Below the pieces are notes generated by a model. That model was not told the DNA's origin, did not search any database, and was given only the letters and a program-made list of their open reading frames with translations. A stretch of 64,000 nucleotides of DNA from Draconibacterium aestuarii (GTDB taxonomy: Bacteria > Bacteroidota > Bacteroidia > Bacteroidales > Prolixibacteraceae), in contig JAPOHD010000015.1 of the NCBI GenBank assembly GCA_026671195.1, positions 1 through 64,000 of the forward strand, written 5' to 3'. Shown here one piece after another: positions 26,924 to 36,875 of the stretch. Position numbers and translations under genes: made by a program. Each line of letters opens with the position of its first letter. Positions within the stretch are counted from its first letter, which is position 1.

Positions 26924-28414
26924 ATGCTTATCCATTATTTCCTTTATGTGTTCACTCTGCTTTCATTGTTAAAATGCTCTCAAAAAGAGACCGATGTGGA
27001 AAGTACGAAGAAGGATAATTTTCAACCCAACTTGCTCATCATTCAAACCGATGAACACAACTTTCGTACGTTGGGTTGTTACCGCGAGCAATTGAGGCAT
27101 GAACAGGCATTTGTTTGGGGCGATGGAAATAATGTAGAAACACCTAATATCGATTTCCTGGCCAAAAACGGAGTGTTGTTTACCAAATTTTACGCGGCTA
27201 CTCCTGTGTGTTCGCCGTCGCGCGGCACCCTCATTTCTGGCCGGTATCCGCAACACACCGGTGTACCTAAAAACGACTTACCTTTAAACGATGATATTGT
27301 AACTTATTCCGAAGTGCTGGGTAAGGCGGGTTATAAGACCGGTTTTATTGGGAAATGGCACCTCGATGGAGATGGGAAACCACAGTGGGAACCCGAACGT
27401 AAATTTGGTTTTGCTGACAACCGCTACATGTATAACCGTGGCCACTGGAAAAAACTGGAAGACACCGCCGATGGGCCCAAAGTGGCAGCAACAAATGCAA
27501 AGGGAGCACCAAGTTATGATTTGGGGGGAGCCGATGAACATACTTTTACTACTGATTTTCTAACGGATAAAACCATTGCTTTTATTGAGAAAAACAAAAA
27601 CAGGCCGTTTAGCATGTACCTGAGTTTTCCCGATCCGCATGGACCCGATATAGTGCGGGCACCCTACAATAGTATGTACACGGGAATGAATTTTCAGAAG
27701 CCACCGAGTTTTAACCTCGATGCTTCAATTGCTCCTTCGTGGGCAAAACCTGAAAAGAATCCAAAACTTACCCACGACCAATATTTTGGAATGGTGAAAT
27801 GTATTGACGATAATGTGGGGAGAATCATTACTTATCTCCGGGAAGAAAACCTGCTCGATAAAACCATAATTGTATTTACTTCCGACCATGGCGATTTGCG
27901 TGCCGAGCACGGAAAACACAACAAGGGAAATCCGTTGGAAGCTTCGGCAAAAGTTCCTTTTGTGGTGTATTATCCGGCTAAAATTCCGGTCGGGTCTGTT
28001 GTAAACAACACATTTAATACCGTTGATTTTGCGCCTACCTTTTTAACCTTTATGAACCAACAGGTTCCTGCACAAATGGAGGGACGCGATTTTTCAAATC
28101 TCCTTACAAATCCTGCGACACAAGACTCTTTCGAAGACATTACATTTATGCGATCAACAGGTTTGGGAGCTGAAGGAAACTGGATAGCAGCAGTAACTTC
28201 GAGATACAAACTTATTCTCTCGAAAAACGATGCCCCCTGGTTAATCGACATGGAAACTGATCCGAATGAATTGACCAATTTTATTGGCGAGCCCGATAAT
28301 GCTACTGTTGTAAAAGAATTGGCTCATAAATTATCGGAATATGCAGAAAAATACAATGATGGATTTTTGCAGAGGACGAAAATGGCTGAGGATTTAAAGA
28401 CGCTTATTCAATAA
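26924..28414 (+). CDS. S1-type sulfatase, lipoprotein-like (locus enzyme 1)
   Basis: 496 residues from the ATG at 26924; the longer frame adds 42 residues without signal character, overlapping the hairpin. The hydrophobic signal ends at a Cys (LSLLKCSQK), a weak lipobox. The sulfatase core is clear: PNLLIIQTDEHN metal site, the formylglycine motif C96-S-P-S-R followed by GTLISG, a GKWHLDGDG motif and a late FTSDHGDLRAEHG metal site. C96 must be oxidised by a maturation enzyme not encoded here. It would remove sulfate esters from a carbohydrate in the periplasm or at the cell surface. The S1 subfamily cannot be set without a profile search. Confidence 0.93.
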   Translation: MLIHYFLYVFTLLSLLKCSQKETDVESTKKDNFQPNLLIIQTDEHNFRTLGCYREQLRHEQAFVWGDGNNVETPNIDFLAKNGVLFTKFYAATPVCSPSRGTLISGRYPQHTGVPKNDLPLNDDIVTYSEVLGKAGYKTGFIGKWHLDGDGKPQWEPERKFGFADNRYMYNRGHWKKLEDTADGPKVAATNAKGAPSYDLGGADEHTFTTDFLTDKTIAFIEKNKNRPFSMYLSFPDPHGPDIVRAPYNSMYTGMNFQKPPSFNLDASIAPSWAKPEKNPKLTHDQYFGMVKCIDDNVGRIITYLREENLLDKTIIVFTSDHGDLRAEHGKHNKGNPLEASAKVPFVVYYPAKIPVGSVVNNTFNTVDFAPTFLTFMNQQVPAQMEGRDFSNLLTNPATQDSFEDITFMRSTGLGAEGNWIAAVTSRYKLILSKNDAPWLIDMETDPNELTNFIGEPDNATVVKELAHKLSEYAEKYNDGFLQRTKMAEDLKTLIQ

Positions 28415-28436
28415 ACGACATAAAAATTTTAGACAG

Positions 28437-29867
28437 ATGAAGATGGGTGTTCATACTATAATTGGTGCAGTGGTTTTTCTACTTGGTACACTCACAGCTT
28501 GTAACACAAAGCATGAAGCTAAGGGTAAACAACCCAATCTGATTATTATTTTGGCTGATGACCTGGGATATGCCGACGTTGGATTTAACGGTTGTAGTGA
28601 TATCCCAACACCGCACATCGATAAAATTGCTGAAGGTGGAGTAACATTCACCAACGGTTATGTTTCTTATTGTGTTTGCGGACCAAGCAGGGCAGGCTTG
28701 ATTACTGGCCGTTACCAGGATCGTTTTGGTTTTAGCCGGAATCCGCTTTTTGCTCCCAACGATGCTGAAATGGGTCTGCCTTTGAGCGAAGAAACCCTGG
28801 CCGATGTTTTGGGAAGAGCGGGTTATAAGTCCCTGGCAATTGGGAAATGGCACCTTGGAGCCCACGAACTTTTACATCCTTTAAAAAGAGGATTCACTGA
28901 TTTTTATGGATTTCTAAGCGGAGGACATCGTTATTTTCCTGAAGAAATAACCCTGGAAGATCCCTACGAAGCAAAAGAGCAGTTTGACGGATACAAAACA
29001 AAATTGCTTCGAAATTACGACCGTGAAGAATTGAATGAGTATTTAACCGATGCCCTTTCGAAGGAAGCAGTTGCTTATATTGAAAAGAATAAGGATAATC
29101 CGTTTTTTATTTACCTGGCCTACAATGCTCCGCACACGCCCTTGCAGGCTACCAAGAAATATCTGGATCGTTTTGATCATATCAGCAATAAAAAAAGAAA
29201 AACCTACGCAGCCATGGTAAGTGCGATGGACGATGGCGTAGGTACGATACTTACAAAATTAGACGAGCTGGACCTCAGTGATAATACCATCGTTGTTTTT
29301 CTTTCTGATAACGGAGGTCCCGAAAATCATAATGCTTCTGATAATGGTTTGCTTCGTGGGCAAAAAGGAGATCTTTTTGAAGGGGGAATCCATGTACCTT
29401 TTGCCATAAAGTGGCCGGCAAAAATCCCGGACGGAATGGTTTACGATCAACCTGTAATTTCACTCGATTTGTTTGCAACAGCAATTGCTCAAACAGAAAA
29501 ACCTGTAATGCTTAAAAATCCGCTTGATGGAGTAAACCTGATCCCGTTCTTAACCGGTGAGAAAAAGAACCAACCGCACGATTATCTTTTCTGGCGAAAG
29601 TTCGATGCAGAAAATTATGCGGTCAGAAACGGCAGCGATAAATTATTTCTTGAGGAGAAAACGAATAAGGCAATGCTTTTTAATCTCGATGAAGATATTT
29701 CGGAAGAAAATGACATTTCTGCTGAAAAAGCCCAAAATGTAAACAAGTTGAAAGAGGATATTGACAAGTGGGAAAATGAAATGAAAGCCCCGATTTTTAT
29801 GGGATTAATGCAGGATACCGAATACAACGAATTGTACCCCGATCGTTTTAAACGACCTGAAAAATAA
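28437..29867 (+). CDS. S1-type sulfatase (locus enzyme 2)
   Basis: 476 residues with a lipoprotein-like N-terminus (GTLTACNTK, Cys 22). The metal site is PNLIIILADDLGYADVGFNG; the formylglycine motif is C81-G-P-S-R, then AGLITG and the RYQDRFGFSRNP stretch. GKWHLGAHE and VFLSDNGGPENHN complete the alkaline-phosphatase-like active site, and LFEGGIHVPFAIKWP is typical of the S1 family. It starts 22 bp after enzyme 1. It is a carbohydrate sulfatase; regioselectivity is unknown. Confidence 0.94.
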   Translation: MKMGVHTIIGAVVFLLGTLTACNTKHEAKGKQPNLIIILADDLGYADVGFNGCSDIPTPHIDKIAEGGVTFTNGYVSYCVCGPSRAGLITGRYQDRFGFSRNPLFAPNDAEMGLPLSEETLADVLGRAGYKSLAIGKWHLGAHELLHPLKRGFTDFYGFLSGGHRYFPEEITLEDPYEAKEQFDGYKTKLLRNYDREELNEYLTDALSKEAVAYIEKNKDNPFFIYLAYNAPHTPLQATKKYLDRFDHISNKKRKTYAAMVSAMDDGVGTILTKLDELDLSDNTIVVFLSDNGGPENHNASDNGLLRGQKGDLFEGGIHVPFAIKWPAKIPDGMVYDQPVISLDLFATAIAQTEKPVMLKNPLDGVNLIPFLTGEKKNQPHDYLFWRKFDAENYAVRNGSDKLFLEEKTNKAMLFNLDEDISEENDISAEKAQNVNKLKEDIDKWENEMKAPIFMGLMQDTEYNELYPDRFKRPEK

Positions 29868-29888
29868 CCGGAATGGAAGAATAACAAA

Positions 29889-30758
29889 ATGGGCAAACGT
29901 ATTTTTTATATCAATCTGTTAATTGTCTTGCTAGTGTCAGGATGTTCGAAAAATGAAGTGGACGAAACACCCGATAAGGAAGAACAGACAATAAATTTAA
30001 ATCCTAAAAAAGGTTGTTGTATTACGACTAAGAATGCAGATTGGTATAAGAAAATTGAAAGCCTGAATGCAAGCTGGCACTACAGCTGGAATTACGAATT
30101 AAAAGCACAGGAGCCGGATGATGTTGAATTTGTTCCGATGATTTGGGGAGCCTGGTCTGATACGTCGAAAGTTTTGGAAAAACTCGATCATATCCAAGGT
30201 TTAAGATCGGACGATAAAGTAAAATATTTGCTTGGTTTTAATGAACCTGACAAACAAGATCAGGCAAACATGAGCGTTGAAGCAGCATTGGCTTATTGGC
30301 CAAAGTTAGAGACATCAGGTTTGCCTTTGGGAAGCCCCGCCTGCGCAAATCCAACAGGCGAATGGATGCAGGCATTTATGGAAGAAGCTGCGAATCGGAA
30401 TTATCGAATCGATTTTGTTTGTATACATTGGTATGGTGGTATTAGCGTTTCAGCTTTTCTGAACCGACTAAACGAAATACATGAACTATACGGCAAACCC
30501 ATTTGGATAACCGAATTTGCCCCGGCAGACTGGAATGCATCGATCCCAGCTGAAAGCAAACATACAAAAACAGAAATACTCGGATTTATGAAGGAGGTAC
30601 TTCCTGCACTCGATGACCTGGAATACATTGAAAGATATGCCTGGTTCTCTTCGAATGAAAATAACGGTCCATTAGGGAATGCAGCATTATTCGATACAAG
30701 CGGGAATCTGACAAACCTCGGCAAATATTATTCAAACTTTGAAGGGAATATAAAATGA
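29889..30758 (+). CDS. Glycoside hydrolase of the asl1-like/GH128-type catalytic core, lipoprotein
   Basis: 289 residues: a lipoprotein signal (VLLVSGCSK, Cys 19) then a TIM-barrel domain of the Glyco_hydro_cc type. It has KGCCITTKNADWY, MIWGAW, the acid/base candidate E119 in GFNEPD, CIHWYGG, and the nucleophile candidate E209 in WITEFAPADW, and closes with ERYAWFSSNENN. Characterised members of this clan (GH128) cut beta-1,3-glucans; whether this one does is open, because its neighbours are all sulfatases. It is predicted to be outer-membrane anchored, where it could make the first cuts. Confidence 0.85.
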   Translation: MGKRIFYINLLIVLLVSGCSKNEVDETPDKEEQTINLNPKKGCCITTKNADWYKKIESLNASWHYSWNYELKAQEPDDVEFVPMIWGAWSDTSKVLEKLDHIQGLRSDDKVKYLLGFNEPDKQDQANMSVEAALAYWPKLETSGLPLGSPACANPTGEWMQAFMEEAANRNYRIDFVCIHWYGGISVSAFLNRLNEIHELYGKPIWITEFAPADWNASIPAESKHTKTEILGFMKEVLPALDDLEYIERYAWFSSNENNGPLGNAALFDTSGNLTNLGKYYSNFEGNIK

Positions 30759-30777
30759 TAAGCTAAAACCAATTCAA

Positions 30778-32376
30778 ATGAAATCAACAATTCGACAAAA
30801 AATATTCGTGATATCAGTTGTTTTAACGGTGTTGTTTTTGGGGTGTTCGCCAACAAATCAAAAGTTGCCGGTAAAACCAAACGTTGTCTTTATAATTGTC
30901 GACGATTTAAACGATTACGAAGGTGCCTTTGGTGGTCATCCGCAGGCCAAAACACCAAACCTCGATAAGCTGGCAAAATCTGCCGTAACATTCACCAACG
31001 GGCATAGTAACTGCCCCGTTTGTTCTCCTTCGCGTAATAGTTTGTTTACAGGAGTTTATCCATTTGAATCGGGTGATTTTGGCTGGACAAAACATTTTGA
31101 ACAACCGGTTTTGAAGAATAATAAAACTTTGGTCGAATATTTTAACGATAACGGATATTACACTATAGGGAGTGGGAAACTCCTTCATATTGAACAGAAG
31201 AAAAAATGGGACGAGTGGGGAATAAATATCAATAATTACGGGCCCATTGCATTTAACGGAATTGAACCGGTCGGCCATCCCTCTGTTCCCGAACCTTACA
31301 GGAGTATTGGGCCAATCGACGGCTCTTTTGCTCCGCTTTCCGATGTGCCAATATTCCCTGACAGCATTTCAAAAGGAAACAAAACAGGTTGGTTGTACAC
31401 CCGTGGGAAAACTGATTTTCTGGAATATACAGATGAAAATAGCCGCGGTTTGATGCCCGACGAGATGCATGCCCGGTGGGCTGCAAAGCGGATTAATGAA
31501 ATGGAAATCGCAAATTCGGATCAACCCTTTTTTATGGGAATTGGTTTTGTTCGGCCACACACTCCGCTTTATGCACCGAAGCGGTTTTTCGATATGTTCC
31601 CTCTGGATGAAATTCAGCTTCCGAAAATTAAAGAAGGCGACAATAAAGACACATATTACAAGGATATTTATCCTGCAAGTATGAAAGGCCTGCGGTATTA
31701 CCGCACCTTAAAAGAAGCATACGGAGGTGATGCAGAAGAAGGATTAAAACATTTTTTGCAGGCGTACCTGGCTTGTATTGCGTTTGTTGATGAGCAAATT
31801 GGAGCTGTTGTTGATGCGGTGAACAACAGCAAATTTAAAGACAATACCATCATTGTTTTGGTTGCCGATCATGGCTGGCAAATGGGCGAAAAGGAATACC
31901 TGTTTAAAAATTCGCCTTGGGAAGAGAGTACCCGAATCCCATACATCATAAAAGTACCGGGAGTGAAATCAGGTGCTCAGGTCGATCATCCTGTGTCTTT
32001 GATCGATATTTACCCAACACTAAAAGACTTGTGTGGATTAAGCAGTGATAACCGCAAAAATGAGAATGGCGGAAGTCTGGGAGGTTACAGTTTAAAACCT
32101 TTCCTGGAAAATCCAAAAACAAAAAAATGGGAGGGACCAAATGGTGCTTTAACCATGCTCGGTAACGGCCCGAACAATAAAGAGGCACTCAAACAAACCT
32201 ATTCGTACCGAACAAAAGAATGGCGCTACATTCTGTACCTGGACGGCAGTGAAGAACTGTATCACAATAAAGTTGATCCTTACGAATGGGAAAATCTGGC
32301 AGAAAATCCAGAATCTGCTAACCAAAAAGAAGAATTGAAAAAAGAAATGCTTGGAATTATAAACACACTGAAATAA
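30778..32376 (+). CDS. S1-type sulfatase, iduronate-2-sulfatase-like (locus enzyme 4)
   Basis: 532 residues with a lipoprotein-like signal (VLFLGCSPT, Cys 23). The metal site is VVFIIVDDLNDYEGAFGG; the formylglycine motif is C82-S-P-S-R, then NSLFTGVYPF. GSGKLLH replaces the usual GKWHLG, and VADHGWQMGEKEYLFKNSPWEESTRIPYI is characteristic of the iduronate-2-sulfatase-like group, as is PHTPLYAPKRFFDMFP. The substrate within the glycan is unknown; the group also contains algal-polysaccharide sulfatases. It begins 19 bp after the GH128-like gene. Confidence 0.93.
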   Translation: MKSTIRQKIFVISVVLTVLFLGCSPTNQKLPVKPNVVFIIVDDLNDYEGAFGGHPQAKTPNLDKLAKSAVTFTNGHSNCPVCSPSRNSLFTGVYPFESGDFGWTKHFEQPVLKNNKTLVEYFNDNGYYTIGSGKLLHIEQKKKWDEWGININNYGPIAFNGIEPVGHPSVPEPYRSIGPIDGSFAPLSDVPIFPDSISKGNKTGWLYTRGKTDFLEYTDENSRGLMPDEMHARWAAKRINEMEIANSDQPFFMGIGFVRPHTPLYAPKRFFDMFPLDEIQLPKIKEGDNKDTYYKDIYPASMKGLRYYRTLKEAYGGDAEEGLKHFLQAYLACIAFVDEQIGAVVDAVNNSKFKDNTIIVLVADHGWQMGEKEYLFKNSPWEESTRIPYIIKVPGVKSGAQVDHPVSLIDIYPTLKDLCGLSSDNRKNENGGSLGGYSLKPFLENPKTKKWEGPNGALTMLGNGPNNKEALKQTYSYRTKEWRYILYLDGSEELYHNKVDPYEWENLAENPESANQKEELKKEMLGIINTLK

Positions 32377-32381
32377 ACAAC

Positions 32382-33869
32382 ATGAACCTATTAATTAAAT
32401 TTTTGCTGATAATCATTGTATTCCTGAATATTTTGGGATGTTCTCAGAATAAAACCAAAGTACCGGGAAAGCCCAACGTTTTACTCATCATTGTTGATGA
32501 TCAGGGCTATGCTGATTTTGAACCATTTGAAAATCATTCACCTGAAATTTCAACCCCAAATATGAACCGGCTGGCTGAAGCGGGAACGGTATTTACCCAG
32601 GCTTACACAACGGCACCGGTTTGCAGTCCCTCAAGAGCCGGATTAATGACCGGGAAAAACCAGTTCAGATGGGATGATAAAGCCGGCTGGGGACCCGGAT
32701 TACCGGAAAATGTTAAAACCATTGCAGAATATATGAAAGATGCAGGTTACACAACTGCACGAATCGGGAAAGCTGATTTTGGGATCAACTACCATAAATT
32801 TGATGTTCGTGAATATCCTTTAAATCACGGTTATGATTACTTTCTTGGATTCAGTGCGCATGCACACGACTATTGGTTAACTTCGGAAGAAACGGCCAAA
32901 CGTACTCCCGATCCAAATGGTACAAGCGCTCACCTGGGGCCGTTAATGGAAAACAACGGATATAAAAGTTATCCTGATGAGGAATACCTGACCGATATTT
33001 TTACTAACGAAGCCATAAAATACCTGAAAAAGGATAAGGATGCCCCGTTCTTTTTAACGCTGGCATACAATTCGGTTCATCATATAATTCATGAAGTCCC
33101 GAAAAAATATCTCGATAAATACCAGGTCGATCCAATTCACAACTATGAACCAGACTCGATGGAAACTTTTGGCAGACAAAAACCGGGAACTTACTCCGCT
33201 TATTACGAAAAATATACGCGACTTGGTGCCATTCAGGATGAGGACATGCGAAAGTTCTACCTGGCTAATTTAGATTGTCTCGACGATAATATCGGTTGTG
33301 TTCTGGATGCTCTGAAAGAACAGGGACTCGATAAAGAAACAATGATAATTTTTGTTTCCGATAATGGCGGTTCTCCGTTGACCGGAGCCAAAAATACACC
33401 GCTTTCTGCCGGTAAATATTCACTTTGGGAAGGTGGTATTCGTGTGCCTATGGCGATAAGCTGGCCGGGAAAAGTGGAAGCCGGAAAAGTTGAAACCAGT
33501 TATGTTTCGGCTACCGATATTTTACCAACCATAAGCAATGCGGCTGGAATTAATCTAACCGATGAGACTGTGGATGGCATCGACCTTTTACACCCAAATC
33601 AGGATCGTGTGCTGGTTTGGCGCTGGGGAAATACCTGGGCGGTGCGCAAAGGCAACTGGAAACTCACCAATACCAACGAGCAGTGGGGAAAAGGAAGACC
33701 TTCAAAAATGTATATTAAACCCATTTCAAATGATTTGAGTATAAAACTTTTCAACCTAGAAGAAGATCCGGGTGAAAGAAATAATTTGGCTGAACAGTGG
33801 CCTGAAAGAGTTGATGAGTTGAAAGAGGCGTATGAAAATTGGGTGAACGAGAACAGCGGTAAATATTAA
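32382..33869 (+). CDS. S1-type sulfatase (locus enzyme 5)
   Basis: 495 residues with a lipoprotein signal (LNILGCSQN, Cys 20). The metal site is PNVLLIIVDDQGYADF; the formylglycine motif is C81-S-P-S-R, then AGLMTG. GKADFG stands in place of GKWHLG, so the usual active-site His of that loop is missing or shifted, which may alter substrate binding. The later metal site FVSDNGGSPLTGAKNTPL and LWEGGIRVPMAISWP are present. The start lies 5 bp after the previous sulfatase stop. Confidence 0.92.
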   Translation: MNLLIKFLLIIIVFLNILGCSQNKTKVPGKPNVLLIIVDDQGYADFEPFENHSPEISTPNMNRLAEAGTVFTQAYTTAPVCSPSRAGLMTGKNQFRWDDKAGWGPGLPENVKTIAEYMKDAGYTTARIGKADFGINYHKFDVREYPLNHGYDYFLGFSAHAHDYWLTSEETAKRTPDPNGTSAHLGPLMENNGYKSYPDEEYLTDIFTNEAIKYLKKDKDAPFFLTLAYNSVHHIIHEVPKKYLDKYQVDPIHNYEPDSMETFGRQKPGTYSAYYEKYTRLGAIQDEDMRKFYLANLDCLDDNIGCVLDALKEQGLDKETMIIFVSDNGGSPLTGAKNTPLSAGKYSLWEGGIRVPMAISWPGKVEAGKVETSYVSATDILPTISNAAGINLTDETVDGIDLLHPNQDRVLVWRWGNTWAVRKGNWKLTNTNEQWGKGRPSKMYIKPISNDLSIKLFNLEEDPGERNNLAEQWPERVDELKEAYENWVNENSGKY

Positions 33870-33901
33870 TTTCAAATTGAATTGATCTAGAACTTTTTCT
33901 T

Positions 33902-36865
33902 ATGAAACTAAAATCCGGGCTATTTTTTATAACAATTTTGTTATCTCTGAGCCTTTTTGCCCAGATGGATGAAATATCCTTAAACGGAAGCTGGGAGATT
34001 ATTTTTGATGATAAGAATGAGGGTGTGGAAAAGAAATGGTTCTTTGATAAAAATTTTGATATACACCCGGCCATTCGTAAAATTGAGGTTCCATCCTGCT
34101 GGGAAGAATATGAAAAGAATTATGAAGGAGTTGTATTTTACCGAAAGAAATTTTTTATCCCGGGCGAGTGGAAAGGGAAGCTGATTCATATCAATTTTGA
34201 TGCTGTTAATTACGTTGCCGAACTATGGTTGAACAGTAAAGTAATTGATTACCACGAAGGAGGTTTTACTCCTTTTAGCTTTCGAATCGATAAATCGGTA
34301 AAATTTGGCGCTGAAAACGTACTGACCATGCGTGTTGTTGGCCCCATTATATTAAGCGATAAACACATCGATAACATGGGGCGCCAGGAAACTCCCCAAT
34401 GGCGGGGTGGTATTACAGGTGGAATCTGGCAGCCTGTATGTATTACAGCCACTGATACTGTAAGGATAAATGATGTTTTTATTGAAACAGATATCAGACG
34501 AAAAGCAGCTGCTTTTACCATTGATTTTGAAAGCAATGCGATAAACACTTCGCAAGCTGATGCCAGTTTGACGATTACTTCTCCTGATGGTAAAATCGTT
34601 GCAAAAAAAGAAGGACAACTCACATTATCTCCGGGCAGTAATCTTTTTAAATGGAAGCTCGATATTCAGGAGGCACAAAACTGGTCGTTGAAGAATCCTT
34701 ATTTGTACCGGGCGAAACTGGAAGTAAACCACAAGAGAAAAGTTTCCGATGCTTGGGAGCACAAATTCGGGTTACGAGAGTTCACCGTCAGAGACAATAA
34801 ATTTTACCTGAATGATAATCCGATTTATCTGAAAGCCACTTTTTCTGAGGGACTTTATCCGATAAAAATTGCTTATCCCGACAGCCGCGAAATGGCTATC
34901 AAAGAAATTACATTGGCAAAAGAAGCCGGTTTTAACATGATTCGTCCCTGGCGCAAACCGCCACCTAAAATGTGGCTTGACCTGTGCGATAGTATCGGAA
35001 TTTTGACAGTAGGCAGCATGGTGGTGGAATGTATGGATCGCCCGGTTTCAACGCCTTACCTGGCTAAAAGGGTAGAATCGGAGGTGCGGGAGTCAATCAT
35101 GCGTGACCGAAACAGAACTTGTGTAGTACAATGGGAATTGTTCAACGAAGCTAATCGGCCGGTTTTGCAACAGATGATGCATACCATGTCGGTGTTGGCC
35201 CAGGAACTTGATCCGGGACGTTTGATTCTGGATGAATCAGGAGGCACCAAAGGAGCAAACCTGTATCTGCCGTATCAGGATAATCCTATGCGATTTAATG
35301 ATATTCATTCATATCCCGGCGGACAAGTAAATCAGGAGCAATATGATCGGCTGTTAATTATAGGCAAAACATTAAAAGAAAGGGAAGCCTCGGGATTGGG
35401 CCATTTAAATGTGCCGGGAAGAAATGTCCAACCTAAACTCATGTCTTTCCTGTCGGAGTTAGGTTATGCCAGCTGGCCGAATCTGGTTGAAAACAATCAA
35501 TCATTTCAGGAAAAGGGCAATCCGATTGTTCCGGCTGCTGTTACATACAATAACCTGGAACAACAAGTTCGCGAAGCTTTTAAAATTACAGGTTTTAACA
35601 GTGCTTTCCCCGACCTGGAAAAGTATTGTATCGAAGAACAAAGGATTCATGGTATTGCCAACAAACGTATGATGGAAGCTACACGTGCTAATCCTGTGGT
35701 AAGCGGTTACTGTGTGCATGCCTTAACAGATGGTGACTGGATTTTAGGTGCTTCCATTCTGGACCTCTGGCGAAATCCAAAACCGTTTGTTTACGAAATG
35801 ACAAAAGAGGCCAATCAGCCGCAAATTATATCCATCCGGGTTTTACCGCGTAATATGTATGCCGAAAAAGGTGGCCGGATCGAAATTACCGGGATGAACG
35901 AACTGGAGGAAACTCAGGCTATTCTTACACTTAATCTAGTTAGTGAGAAAGGAGATATTATTTCTTCTCAATCATTCGAAAAAAACTATAAAAATGGAGT
36001 TACGAAGCTTTTCAACGAAAAACTGGATACGCGAAACCTGGAGGGAAGTTACACCTTAAAGGTTGAAGTAAAAGAACCCGGAGGTAAACTAATAAGCAGA
36101 AATGAGCAGACATTCGATGTATTTACAGAGAAGCAACTGGCTGTGCCAAAAACAAAAATTGCAGTATTAGCTGAAAGAGATCGAATTACTTCATTTTTAG
36201 ACGATAACGGAATTTTTTATATTCCTTTTACAAAGGATATCGACACATCGGTTCCGGTGCTGGTTGGTAGTGGAAAAAAGGGCGATAAGAACTTTCAAAA
36301 AAAAATTGACGAAGTAAAAGCATTTGTTGAAAGAGGTGGTTATGCCGTATTTCTTGAAATATCAGGGCCACAATTAACATGGGGCGCTCCTAATCCACAA
36401 CCCAAACCGGTTGACGCGCATGACGACTGGCGAAGAAATGTTCCCAGAGTATTGCAGGACATGGACATTGACAAACTTCCTTTTAAAGCCAACATGTACG
36501 CAACAAATGGTAATTATATCTCAAGAAACCATATTGTAACCGACAATGATGTATTTAATGGTTTGCCGGTGAATATGCTTATGAGTGGTGTTTATGAAAA
36601 TGTTTGTGCCGAAAAATCCATCTGTCGTCCGGCAGAAGGTAAATATATAGCCGGAGTAATAACCTATGATCAAAATAAGAACATGGATATAATGCAACGG
36701 CATTACAACGGTATTGGCGATGTGCTGTGGGCTGCAGATGTTTTGCAGGTGGATAAAGGGAAAGGGAAGATGTTGTTCTCGACGTTAAAAATAATCGGGA
36801 ATCTCGGAAAAGATCCGGTTGCTGATAAGATCCTTTACAACATGATAGAGTTAGGCAAAAACTAA
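33902..36865 (+). CDS. GH2-like glycoside hydrolase with extra C-terminal domain
   Basis: 987 residues. A signal peptide (LSLFAQ) is followed by a GH2 sugar-binding jelly-roll (~25-180: SLNGSWEIIF, ASCWEEYEKNYEGVVFYRKKF-like), an Ig-like domain (~185-295) and a TIM barrel (~300-600). The acid/base is E416 (WELFNEANRP) and the nucleophile candidate is E519 (FLSELGYAS). After another Ig-like region (~640-745), a Rossmann/GATase-like module follows (~755-980: VLVGSGKKGD, FVERGGYAVFLE). GH2 enzymes include beta-galactosidases and beta-glucuronidases; the specificity here is unknown. It probably trims oligosaccharides in the periplasm after desulfation. Confidence 0.85.
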   Translation: MKLKSGLFFITILLSLSLFAQMDEISLNGSWEIIFDDKNEGVEKKWFFDKNFDIHPAIRKIEVPSCWEEYEKNYEGVVFYRKKFFIPGEWKGKLIHINFDAVNYVAELWLNSKVIDYHEGGFTPFSFRIDKSVKFGAENVLTMRVVGPIILSDKHIDNMGRQETPQWRGGITGGIWQPVCITATDTVRINDVFIETDIRRKAAAFTIDFESNAINTSQADASLTITSPDGKIVAKKEGQLTLSPGSNLFKWKLDIQEAQNWSLKNPYLYRAKLEVNHKRKVSDAWEHKFGLREFTVRDNKFYLNDNPIYLKATFSEGLYPIKIAYPDSREMAIKEITLAKEAGFNMIRPWRKPPPKMWLDLCDSIGILTVGSMVVECMDRPVSTPYLAKRVESEVRESIMRDRNRTCVVQWELFNEANRPVLQQMMHTMSVLAQELDPGRLILDESGGTKGANLYLPYQDNPMRFNDIHSYPGGQVNQEQYDRLLIIGKTLKEREASGLGHLNVPGRNVQPKLMSFLSELGYASWPNLVENNQSFQEKGNPIVPAAVTYNNLEQQVREAFKITGFNSAFPDLEKYCIEEQRIHGIANKRMMEATRANPVVSGYCVHALTDGDWILGASILDLWRNPKPFVYEMTKEANQPQIISIRVLPRNMYAEKGGRIEITGMNELEETQAILTLNLVSEKGDIISSQSFEKNYKNGVTKLFNEKLDTRNLEGSYTLKVEVKEPGGKLISRNEQTFDVFTEKQLAVPKTKIAVLAERDRITSFLDDNGIFYIPFTKDIDTSVPVLVGSGKKGDKNFQKKIDEVKAFVERGGYAVFLEISGPQLTWGAPNPQPKPVDAHDDWRRNVPRVLQDMDIDKLPFKANMYATNGNYISRNHIVTDNDVFNGLPVNMLMSGVYENVCAEKSICRPAEGKYIAGVITYDQNKNMDIMQRHYNGIGDVLWAADVLQVDKGKGKMLFSTLKIIGNLGKDPVADKILYNMIELGKN

Positions 36866-36875
36866 ATTAACTATT

